Notes under the pieces: generated by a model
Database searches by the model: none
What the model saw: the letters and a program-made list of their open reading frames with translations, nothing else
Told to the model about the DNA's origin: nothing
Assembly: GCA_019694755.1 (NCBI GenBank)
Contig: JAIBBI010000028.1
Location: 1-44,591 of the forward strand
DNA: 44,591 nucleotides
Source of the DNA: Gemmataceae bacterium
GTDB lineage: Bacteria > Planctomycetota > Planctomycetia > Gemmatales > Gemmataceae
Direction: 5' to 3'
Shown here: positions 25,201-34,100 of the stretch, one piece after another
Numbering within the stretch: position 1 is the first letter of the stretch
Layout of the letters: the number at the start of each line of letters is the position of its first letter
Position numbers and translations under genes: made by a program

Positions 25201-25528
25201 CTTGGGCCGCGCTGACCAGGACGGTAGAGTTCTGTACGCGGTCATAAAGAAACAAGTCGCTTCCATTATTGGTATCGATCTGGCCGGCGATGACGTTGTC
25301 TGCGCTGCTCAGAAACGCTACATATCGTCCGTCGGCGCTCACGTTGGACGGGAGCCCGGTACCGAAACTGGGATCGAATTGCACGAAGGACTCGCCGTTG
25401 GCAGTGTCGGTCACCGTCGCCGGGTCGGCCCGGCTGATGGCGGCGTTGTAAGCGGCGGGCGCAATACGGCATTCAAGCCGTTGAAGGCCCAACGCCGAGC
25501 ATCGCCACCATTGCTTCCGCCTACCCAT
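21755..25528 (-). CDS. Surface protein with 16 PD40/TolB-like propeller repeats and dockerin-like C-terminus
   Basis: 1257 residues. After a basic N-terminus with LECRIAPA (about 18-25, the shared surface-protein motif) come 16 repeats of about 65 residues. Each has the pattern S-x-D-G-R-F/Y-V-x-F-x-S-x-A-x-N-L-V-x-G, then D-x-F-L-Y-D-R-x-T-G and L-V-S-x-x-x-G. Sixteen blades would make two eight-bladed beta-propellers. The C-terminal ~170 residues are an Ig-like domain (DGSAQRSVVRTLTVTFDQPV) and two calcium loops (DSNGDARVDSVDF and DFDGDGIVGPSDF), ending in FLQFRLRFLQAI. Presumably extracellular; there is no classical hydrophobic signal peptide. The start ATG 25528 has a -10-like box only 6 nt away, suggesting a leaderless mRNA. 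Ligand or enzymatic role unknown. Confidence 0.82.
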   Translation of the reverse strand: MGRRKQWWRCSALGLQRLECRIAPAAYNAAISRADPATVTDTANGESFVQFDPSFGTGLPSNVSADGRYVAFLSSADNVIAGQIDTNNGSDLFLYDRVQNSTVLVSAAQGTTNVTANGTVLIAPGQAAGGGFPAISADGRFIAFTSNATNLIPGFVAASGNPLNIYIYDRVISKCSLISHRFDSPFASASAESGVPIISASGNLIVFRSNAVDLVGAFPNPGGGTSSVNTHAYAYDVVSGQVAILDHQYGNPNAPCNGSSFVYGASDDGRFVVVSSSGSDMTNVPSTSKTDVYRHDRMTGKNVLVTRSGNTVPFGGNGGSLGTDISGDGRWIGVQTRATNLVPGATSTGLQVLLYDCETGAVRLVSHAATSTLIGGNGTSHSTAMSSDGRFVVFQSLANNIVSGFVDGNSATSRDLYLYDRESEQTVLVNHNAGNAAMSDNRGQDAAGPQLSADGRFVRFIGCGTDLVAGFVDRNGVNGNDVYRYDRLTGQVSLLSGRMASDVVGGNGNSQFSAMSGDGRFVAIASNSSDLSATISDANGFTDVYLRDLVTGTTSLVSRRFGRPSQTAGGGNSGWVNQTPDGRFVVFTDSAANVVTGQIDTGRSVTGDKGTLDVFLHDRAAGTTVLVSHAAGAPTTAANADSTLAVISADGRYVAYCSYATDLVPGFVDSNGPLSANYYSNTDIFLYDRLTGVNELVSRKAGTVNVGGNYTSGTFFTILGAYLSISSDGRWVSFRSLANDLVAGMVDNNGTIVENGIGSDVYLYDRVSGTNRLVSHLPGQPLATVNSTSFASSMSGDGRFVAYWTNSSNMVPGMVGGGRNVILYNRDTDTNVLVSHSAASLVTGGNGGSNDPSISRDGSVVVFQSAATNLVAGQSDTNADNDIFVYDCITGSVTLVSHAAGTANSAGNLASSFWAGSLDNSGGRYVSADGRFIVYASLAQNLVAGFSAGTSNPDDENVLLYDRVTGSNVLVSHAVSASTAGGNGDSRLPTISGDGRFVAYQASATDVVSGLVLPSTGNTYNVMLYDRLNGKSRLASFDVSNFNVGSNDSHRSLTINHNGTVIAYTSEATNLVTDDLNRYTDVFAYVTLPPTITSIKVADGSAQRSVVRTLTVTFDQPVMFAGDPAGAFVVRRGSETVALSAAVTTGTATTVTLTFSGPGTQFGSLVDGRYSLTVLSNQVLGIEALDGDADGLAGGDYVANFHRLFGDSNGDARVDSVDFLAFRLGLGLNNPAFDFDGDGIVGPSDFLQFRLRFLQAI

Positions 25529-25534
25529 GCTCTC

Positions 25535-25562
25535 ATTTTACATTAATGCTCAATCCCCGCAA
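25535..25562 (-). promoter_or_regulatory. Candidate leaderless promoter of the propeller-protein gene
   Basis: On the minus strand TTGCGG (25562-25557), a 16-bp spacer and TAAAAT (25540-25535) precede the ATG by 6 nt. Initiation would fall on or next to the start codon. No Shine-Dalgarno at workable spacing is present, which agrees with leaderless translation. The -35 box is weak. Confidence 0.4.
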
Positions 25563-25782
25563 GCCTCAACCCAACGCGCCAAACCACCCCGGCCATGACT
25601 GACCAGGCTCGCCAAAAAGAGCGACGCCTCCCGAGCCCCCGCTTTCCTCCATTCGTCCAGTTCGTTTGTTTCCTACCCAGTGGGGTGGGGCATATCGCGT
25701 AAACGAATTTGCGAAACACCGCTTCGGCGCGCAAGACCCGATTTTTTTGTCACTTGCGACCGATACCACGGCTGCCGCGTGA

Positions 25783-25806
25783 GAAATGCCTCCCTAGAGG
25801 CATTTC
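25783..25806 (-). terminator. Hairpin after the hydrolase gene
   Basis: GAAATGCCTC, loop CCTA, GAGGCATTTC: a perfect 10-bp stem starting 17 nt beyond the stop codon of the leftward hydrolase gene. Position favours a transcription end. No T-tract directly follows on the minus strand, so it may act with a factor or as an mRNA 3' stabiliser. The rest of the 295-bp gap to 25528 shows only the propeller-gene promoter. Confidence 0.5.
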
Positions 25807-25823
25807 GGGCGTGGCACGCCGGA

Positions 25824-26331
25824 TCACACCGACAGCAGGAACCGCAACCGGAATTGGAGGAAGTCTCCACTGTCCACCGTGCCGTTGCCGTCGGAGTCGA
25901 AGGGCGCACTGGAGCCCAGGAACGCCAGGCGGAAGGCGAGGAAGTCGACGCTGTTGACGGTGCCGTTGCCGTCGCTATCGCCGAACAGGCGGAACAGGCC
26001 GTTGGTGGGGGTGCCCGTGAGCACGTAGTCGTCGCCGGGGATGCCGTCGCTGTTGCCGTCGAACGCGCCGCCGTTGATCTGCGACGCCCGCAGCGTCAGC
26101 GTGTACCGTCCGTCGGCCAGCGAGCCCGCCGCCACAGGACCGGCCGCGAATGTCAGCGAGACCACGTTACCCGTCACTACCGCGTTCAGGGCCACCAGCG
26201 CGTTGTCCGATTGTCTCCGCAGTTGAAACGCGTCGGCCGGGTTGACGGGCAACGTCACGTTCTGGTTGAACCCGAGTTGCAGGCTCGTCACCCGCGACCG
26301 CTGGGCCGAGCCGTCGTTGACCGTGACTGCC
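25824..26331 (-). repeat. C-terminal surface cassette, copy 2
   Basis: Codes for the last ~169 residues of the hydrolase, in the same order as the other copies: DGSAQRSRVTSL, S-L-A-D-G-R-Y-T-L-T-L, G-D-D-Y-V-L, F-R-L-F-G-D, two EF-like loops and the end FLQFRLRFLLSV. It is nearly the same length as copy 1 (508 bp). Confidence 0.75.
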
Positions 26332-27773
26332 GGAGGCAACACATTCGGGCTCGCGATTCGCAGGTTATCCACCGCCAGCGACGTCGCAGACTGCGTCGTG
26401 TTCAGCGTCAAAGTGATCGACGCCATTCGGCCGAGCAGTTGACTCAGGTTGGGGAAGCTCGAAAAGTCCAGCGTGCGGGTGCCGCTGCCGGGCGCGTTCA
26501 GGATGCCGGGGTCCGTGAATGTGAAACTCTGGCCGTCGTCGCGCTGAAATGTCACCGAGAGCGCGTCCCCGGCCGGCGGCCCCGCGACAGTATAATCGAA
26601 GGCGAACTCCTTCGTGTGGGGCGGGAAGTAGACGGGCAGGTGCGTCAGGGTTTTGCCGGCGCTGTTGAGCAGCGCGGCCGGGTTCGCCGGCGCGCCGGTG
26701 ATCTGCGGCGATCCGGTGTAGCCGGCCAGCAGCCCTGACCCGGACACTGTGTTGAAGAAATCGCCGTTGTAGATCCGGCCCGGCGGATCCTTGCCCACGT
26801 CCAGCGCACTGTTGTCCGGTGGCGAAGCGGGATTCGTCCGCTGCGTGTAGCCGGCGAAATAGGCCGCGCGATCAGCCGCGGTCCCGCCGATCCGAGAGTA
26901 ACGGTAACCGTAGTTCGTGGAGGACCCGGCAAACCAGGTGCTGTGATCCAGCGACGGATCGAAGAGGTTGATCGCGGGGTCGATCGTCAGTGCGTAGTAT
27001 TCGTGGACGCGGGAGTGCGGCAGCGACCCGCTGACGTTGAAGCCGGCGAGGCTCGACAGGTTGACGTTCACGGCCGCCTGAGTCATCGCCCCGTCGAGCG
27101 CCCGGCCGTGCGGCAACGGCGAGAACAGGCTGCTCGTCCCAGCCGTGTTGTAATAGTTGTCCGCGTACGTCACGTTCGACCAGACGTGTACGTCCGGCTG
27201 CTTGACGTTGATCTCGTACGTCGGCGTCAGCGACCCGGTGAACACTTCGTAAAAGTCGTGGGGGTCGAGCGTCGTCAGCTGATCGACCGTCAGCCCGTCG
27301 AGATATCCCAGTCGCTGAATGACCTCGCTGTTGACGACGGTGCCGTAACTGTGCCCGATGAAGTGCAGCGGGTGGTTCGCGTCGGCGAGGCCGTATCGGC
27401 GCAGGGTGCCGTAGAGTCCCTCCGCGGCCGACTCGGCCCAGCCAGGCGTCGTCCGACTCGAGGCGGATTCCCAACTGACGTAGACGATGTACTCCTCGGA
27501 CCCGGTCCCCGCCTGGAACGTGGCCGGAACGGCCGCGCCGCCGTCGTACTTGAGGACGCCCGCGGCAAAATCGTACATCAGGAACACGTCGGAGCCGGGG
27601 CTGCGGCCGGCAATCGCGTTGCCCATCGCCCGCACCCATGAGTCGGACCCGAATTGCGAAGTGAGGCTGAGCCCGTGCGTGATTATGGTCGTTCCCGCGG
27701 GCACGGTACGGACTTCGAGACACTCGAGCCGCGGCCGAATGCCGAGGCGTTTTCGATTCCAAGGCACAATCAC
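25824..27773 (-). CDS. Secreted alpha/beta hydrolase (lipase-like) with dockerin-like C-terminus
   Basis: 649 residues from GTG 27773; a second GTG at 27767 with weak GAG spacing is an alternative. The N-terminus is basic and carries LEVRTVPA (about 19-26). The hydrolase domain has the nucleophile elbow HFIGHSYGTVV (Ser142), a likely acid in LTTLDPHDF (Asp170) and a likely catalytic His in LPHSRVHEYY (His257). Residues about 330-490 form a beta-rich region with NGDFF and VDNLRI, like a carbohydrate-binding-type jelly roll. The last ~170 residues are the common cassette (VNDGSAQRSRVTSLQLGF, then loops DSDGNGTVNSVDF and DSDGNGTVDSGDF, ending FLQFRLRFLLSV). Probably an extracellular ester hydrolase; substrate unknown. 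Divergent from the giant beta-helix gene. Confidence 0.82.
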   Translation of the reverse strand: MIVPWNRKRLGIRPRLECLEVRTVPAGTTIITHGLSLTSQFGSDSWVRAMGNAIAGRSPGSDVFLMYDFAAGVLKYDGGAAVPATFQAGTGSEEYIVYVSWESASSRTTPGWAESAAEGLYGTLRRYGLADANHPLHFIGHSYGTVVNSEVIQRLGYLDGLTVDQLTTLDPHDFYEVFTGSLTPTYEINVKQPDVHVWSNVTYADNYYNTAGTSSLFSPLPHGRALDGAMTQAAVNVNLSSLAGFNVSGSLPHSRVHEYYALTIDPAINLFDPSLDHSTWFAGSSTNYGYRYSRIGGTAADRAAYFAGYTQRTNPASPPDNSALDVGKDPPGRIYNGDFFNTVSGSGLLAGYTGSPQITGAPANPAALLNSAGKTLTHLPVYFPPHTKEFAFDYTVAGPPAGDALSVTFQRDDGQSFTFTDPGILNAPGSGTRTLDFSSFPNLSQLLGRMASITLTLNTTQSATSLAVDNLRIASPNVLPPAVTVNDGSAQRSRVTSLQLGFNQNVTLPVNPADAFQLRRQSDNALVALNAVVTGNVVSLTFAAGPVAAGSLADGRYTLTLRASQINGGAFDGNSDGIPGDDYVLTGTPTNGLFRLFGDSDGNGTVNSVDFLAFRLAFLGSSAPFDSDGNGTVDSGDFLQFRLRFLLSV

Positions 27774-28105
27774 ACTCGCAGTTCAACAGTACGGGACGCG
27801 AGCACATCCTACACCGGCCGTTCGCGCACGTCCAAACGACTGCGTCACCCTCGGAATATTCGCGAACCCTTTCCGTCTGGCCCGCGTATGGCGTGGGGGC
27901 TGTATCTGCGCTGGCGGGCGGTCCCGTTCAACCGCGGTTGAGCGAGTTTCGAGTCGCGATGGCGGCGAGCCGGCGACGAATTGTGCCAGTTTTGGGGAGA
28001 ATTGGCCGGGCTGCACCCGATCGGGGCAGACGATCCATTACGCCGCCAATAAATATGGCCGGTCGCCCGCCCCGGGCGCCAGCTAATCACCGTGTCGAGG
28101 AAACC
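27774..28105. other. Divergent intergenic region between two surface-protein genes
   Basis: 332 bp that must contain promoters for the leftward hydrolase gene and the rightward beta-helix gene. The only AT-rich spot is around 28047-28056 (CAATAAATAT). I found no sigma-54 motif and no strong sigma-70 pair. Open frames running through it are extensions of the flanking frames without family features. Confidence 0.4.
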
Positions 28106-31100
28106 ATGTCGAGTCCCACCGTGTTCTGGAAGAGCTTCCGTCGTGCCCAAGGCAACTCGCGAAACCGGGTTGCCATGCGACCGCGACTGACCATGCACTC
28201 GCTGGAGGATCGACTCGTTCCCGCGACGTTCGTTGTCAGCAACCTGCTCGACGGGGCCGTGACCACGGCGGGCGAAATTCCGGGCAGCCTGCGGCAGGCC
28301 ATCTTCGATGCCAACGCCCTGGCCGGGGCGGATGTCATCGACCTGTCGGGCGTGATGGGAAAGATTCCGCTCAGCGCGGGGCAGTTCAAAGTGACCGACA
28401 GCGTCTCGCTGATCGGACCCGGGGCCGGGAAACTCACCATCGACGCGGGCGGCACGAGCCGGCATTTCACGATCGACAACGGGGCGGTCAGCGTTCTCAA
28501 CGTCGGCCTGAGCGGGCTGACGCTGACGGGCGGTGTCGCGACCAACGAAAACGGCGGCTCGATCCTCTGCGGCAATGAAAGCCTCACCCTCAACGGCATG
28601 GTCATTACGGGTAACTCCCTCGCCGGCTTCTACGCCAACGGCGGCGGCATCGCCATGGGCATGGGCGGGCAGGGCGCGTCGCTGACCGTGAACAATTCCA
28701 CCATCTCCGACAACAACGCGGCCATCGGCTCCGGCGGCGGCATTCACTTCGAGTTCCCGTCGCCGGTCGGGAATCAGCTGAAGATTTCCAACTCGACGAT
28801 CTCCGGCAACATCGGGGGCCGGCGCGGCGGCGGCGTCTATTTCTCGGCCGGCACCTATGCCGCGTCGTCGTTCGACATGCGCAACACCACCGTCAGCGGC
28901 AACGTTTGCTACGAGGAGTTCGGCGGCGGCCTCATGATCAGCGGCACCACGAATGCGGCCCTGGCGATCCGCAACTCCACGATCACCGGCAACCGGGCGT
29001 TGACGACCCCGGGCGGCGCGGGCCTCGCCCTGAATTACGGCTATGGCCAGATCGACATCGAAAGCACCATCATTTCCGACAACAGCGGGCCTGCCTCCGC
29101 CCCCGACCTGATGTCCAATTCCAACACGATCATCAACTCGAAGAACAACCTGATCGGCAGCACGGTCGGCGTGAACAACCCGGTAGTACACTTCGTCGAC
29201 CTGGGCGGCACGGTCTTCGGCTCGGCCAAGCTCGCGCCGCTGGCCAACAACGGCGGCCCGACGCGGACGCACCTGCTCACCGCGCTCAGCCCGGCGATCA
29301 ATGCGGGTTCCGACCCCGCGGCCCTCGTCACTGACCAGCGCGGTGCGGGCTTCCCGCGGCAGGTGGGCGTGGCCGTCGACATCGGCGCGGTCGAGTACAA
29401 CCCGGCCGCCCCGGCCGCACTGGGGGCCGCGGCCAACGTTACCACCGGCGGCGGATCAGTCTACACGTTTACCGTCACCTATTCCGCCGCGCTCGGAATC
29501 AGCGTCGGCACCATCGACAACAACGACGTCCGGGTCCTCGGGCCGGGCGGGTACGATGCCGCGGCCACGCTCGTATCCGTGGACAATCCTTCCAACGGGT
29601 CGCCGCGCACGGCGACGTATCAGGTGACGGCCCCGGGCGGCGCGTGGGACTACAGCGACAACGGTGCGTACTCCGTCGTGCTGCAGCCGGGTCAGGTCAC
29701 GGACACGGCAGGTACACCGGTGGCGACCGACGTCGTGGCCGGGTTCCAGGTAGCGATCGGGCGCAATCTCGTCGTGACCAGCGCGGCCAATTCCGGGCCC
29801 GGCAGCTTCCGCGAAGCCGTGGATCTCGCCAACGCCAATGCGTTCGTCGGCGACACGATCACGTTCGACACCGTGCAGATGGGTACGGCCACGATCACCC
29901 TCGCGCCGGCTTCGCCGATTACGATTGCAGACGCCGTGAAGATCATTGCCTCGTCGCCCGTCACGGTCGACGGCGGCAAGGCGTCGCGCATCCTGTTCGT
30001 CAGCGGGCCGGGCGCGATCGACGTGGGCATTACGGGCATGACGTTCGCGAACGGATTCGAGGAGCTGGGGGCCGGCGGGGCCATCATGCTCGACAATGAA
30101 GCACTGACCGTGACCGACTGCCGATTCCTCAACAACGCCACCGGCGACGCCAGCACCATCGGCGGTGGCGCAGGCGGCGCGATCGGTGGAGTCGGGCTGT
30201 TCGGCGGCTCACTGACGATCGTGGGATGTTCGTTCGAGGGGAATGTCGCCGGGGCCGGCAACGTGTTCAACCGCGGCGGCGCGGTCGGCATGGTCGGCAT
30301 CCTGAGCAACTACGATGTCGTGATCCGCGATAGCAGTTTCGTCGGCAACTCGACCTTCGTCGGCCAGGGCGGCGCGTTCGCGTTCGAAGGCGGCAGCGTC
30401 CTGATCGAGAATTCGACATTCTCGGGCAATGTCGCGGCTCAGGGCGGTGGCGCGATCAGCGGCAACGGGTACGTCCGCGGCGTCACCATTCGCAATACCA
30501 CGATCTCCGGCAACAAGTCGTTCGGGTTCGGCGGTGGCGTGAGCCTGAGCAACCTGCCGGTGAGCGCAGATCTCGTGAACTGCACCATCGTCAACAACAC
30601 CAATGCCGACCCCAGCGGCCAGTTCCCCGGCGGCGGTGTCGCCTGGACCGGCTTCTCCGCGGGCACGCTCAACCTGACGAACACGGTGGTGGCCCGAAAC
30701 ACGAACAATGCCGCGGCCGATGTCTTCGCTTCGTCGACAGTGATGGCCAACAGCAGCCTGATCGGCGTCGGCGGAGGCGCGACATTTACCGGGACGGGAA
30801 ACATCATCGGCACCAAGGCGTCGCCGGTCGATCCGCTTCTGGCTCCGCTGGCCAACAACGGCGGCCCGACGCAGACGCACCGGCCCTATGCCGGAAGCCC
30901 GCTGGTGAATGCCGGCCCGGCCACATCGTCCCTCGCATTCGATCAGCGTGGCGCCGGGTTCCCCCGCGTGGCTGGCGGGTTCGTGGACATCGGTGCGGTC
31001 GAGGTCGATCCGAACATTCCGTCCGCGAAGGTCTCGCTCTCCAAAGTCACCACCTCGGGCGGCACGGTCTACTCCTTCCAGGTCACGTACTCCGACAACG

Positions 31101-34100
31101 TGGCCATCGACGTGTCGACGCTCGACAACAACGACATTCGCGTGACCGGCCCCAACGGGTTCGATGTGCTCGCGACGTTCAAGAGTGTAAACGTTCCGGG
31201 CAACGGCACGCCGCGGATCGCCACCTACGAGTTTACGCCGCCCGGCGGGTCGTGGAACGGCGACGACGTAGGCTTCTACACCGTGTCCGTCGAGCCCAAT
31301 CAGGTTTCGGATACTTCGGGCAATTTCGTCGAGGCGCATGCGTTCGGTCAATTCCAGTGCGGCATTCCGCTGAACATGGTGGTCACCAACGCCAACGACT
31401 CCGGCCCGGGCAGCCTGCGGGACGCGCTGACCCGTGCGAACACAAACCTCAATGTGCTCGACACCATCACGTTTGACACCAGCTTCTTTGCGACGCCGCG
31501 GACGATCACGCTCGACCTCGGCGAACTGCTGATCAGCGACCAGGTCATCATCAGCAATGCCACCGGTGCGGCCAACGTCACGCTCAAAGGCGTGAACTCC
31601 CGTATTTTCACGATCGATGCACCCTTTGATGACAATCTGGCCGTGTCGATCAGCGGCCTGACCATGACCAAGGGGACCGGTCAGGGGTCCGGCACATTCA
31701 GCTCGGCCGTTTCGGGCGGCGCGATTCTGAATCAGGACACCGCGCTGACTCTGGTCGGCTGCGTCATCACCGGCAACACCGCGCTGGACGACGCCGGCTA
31801 CTCCGTGCCGTCGGGCGGGGCGATCAGCCTTGTGACCGCGGCCGCTTCGCTCACCGTCACCGACTCCACTATCTCCGGCAACCGCGCCAAGTTCAGCGGT
31901 GGTGGCATCGCCGTCAGCTACGGTACCAGCGTATCGATCCTCAACTCCACGATCTCGGGCAATTCGGCCAACGAGGGTGGCGGTATCGCCATGAACCAGG
32001 GCGGTACGTTGACCGTCTCGGAGTCCACCATCTCCGGCAACTTCGGCGAGGGAGCGGGCGGCGGGTTGGTCATCTTCGGCGCGGTCACAGCGACGCTGAC
32101 CAATAGTACCGTCTCGGGCAACTACACTAACGGAACCGGCGGCGGCATCCAGCAGAGTGGCAACTCCTCCACCCTGAACGTTCGGAACAGCACCATCGTC
32201 TTCAACGCGGCACGTACCTCGGGCGGTGGCATTTTCCGCTCCGGCTATGCGGCCTACTCCGGCACGACCAATCTGGTCAGCACCATCATCGCGGGCAATA
32301 CCAACCGGTACACGCCGGACCTCGCCACTCCGTCGACCGCCGCATTCCTGGCGGACAACTGCCTGATCGGCGTGGCCGACACCGCGCCGATCACCGGCGC
32401 GAACAACAAAACCGGCTCACTTACCGCGCCGCTGAATCCACAGCTCGGCCTGTTAACCCTCAACGGGGGCTCCACGGCCACGCACCTGCCGCTCCCCGGC
32501 AGCCCGGCCCTGAATGCCGGCTCGAATCCGACCGCCCAGACTTCGGATCAACGCGGGCTGACCCGGACCCAGGGAATCTCCACGGACATTGGCGCGGTCG
32601 AAGTCAACCCGGCGACGCCGACGGCGACCGGGACGTTTGCCAAGGTCACCGCGTCAGGGGGCAGCAGTTACACCCTCACGATCACGTTCGCCGACGACAC
32701 GGCCATCAGCGTGGCGACGCTCGGCACCGGCGACGTGCGGGTCACCGGCCCGGGCGGCTTCAACGTGCTGGCGACCTTCACCGGCGTCGATGTCAATTCC
32801 GACGGTTCGCCGCGGATCGCGACCTACTCGTTCAGCGCGCCCGGCGGCACTTGGGATGCCGGCGATAATGGTGCGTACTCGGTAAGCATCGAGCCGAACC
32901 AGGTGGCCGACACCGGCGGCGCATTCGTCCCGGCAGCGACGATCGGCCAGGTCACCGTGGCCATCGCCCGAAATCTGGTCGTGACCAACGATCTGGACGC
33001 CGGCACTGGAAGCCTTCGCGACGCGATCGCACAGGCCAACGCCAACGTCGGGGTGTCCGACGCGATCACCTTCGACCCGGTGTTCTTCAGCACGCCGCGC
33101 ACCATCGCCCTGACCGGTACGCTGCACGTCACCGACCCGGTGACCATCACCGGGACGGGTGCCGCGCTCGTGACGATCGACGGCGGCGCGATCGACCGCG
33201 TCATGTCGCTTCAACTCCCCGCGCCCTGGTGGGGGCAGGCCGTTAGCCTGAAGGGCCTGACGCTGGCCAACGGCACGTCGGCGACCGGCATCGGCGCAGG
33301 CATCTACAACGACAGCGCGGCTCTGGTCATCGATTCGTGCGTGATCACCGGATGCAATAACCAGTTCTATTCCGGCGGCGCAATCGCCCTCGACTCCATT
33401 TATGCTCCGCTGACCCTGATCAACAGCACGCTCGACTCGAACTCCGCATTCGAAGGCGGGGCAATCTTTATCAACGGCGGTATCCCGTCCATCCCCGGGA
33501 GCCTCGTCGCGACGATTCAGAACAGTACCCTGACCGGCAATAAATCAAACTTCGGCGGAAACGGCGGAGCGATTCTCGTCGGGGCCGGCGGGTCGGCGGT
33601 CATCTCGGGAAGCACCCTCCAGGGCAACATCGCCGACGGTAACGGCGGCGCGATCGCCGTCAACCACGGCGGGCGACTCAGCGTCGAAAGCTCCGCGATC
33701 GTCGGCAATACGTCTTTGTCATTGTTCAACGGTGGCGGCGGCGTCTTCGTCACGGGTACGGCCCAGGCCACGATCTCCAACTCCACCCTGTCGGGAAACT
33801 CGGCATCCGAAAGCGGTGGCGGATTACTTGCCCTGTACTTTGAAGGATCGCTCACCGTCCGCAATAGCACGGTCGCGTTCAACAAGGTCGCCAGTACCGG
33901 CGGCGGAATCACGTTTTATGAGGGAGCGGGCGAAGTCCACCTCGTCAGCTCGATCGTCGCGGACAATGCCGCACCGACCGCGCCCGACCTCGAAAGCGGT
34001 ACGACAACCCAATTCTTTGCGACGGACCACAGCCTGATCGGCAAGACCGACGGCGCGACCGTCACCGGAAGCAACAACATCACCGGGACGGTAGCGGCCC

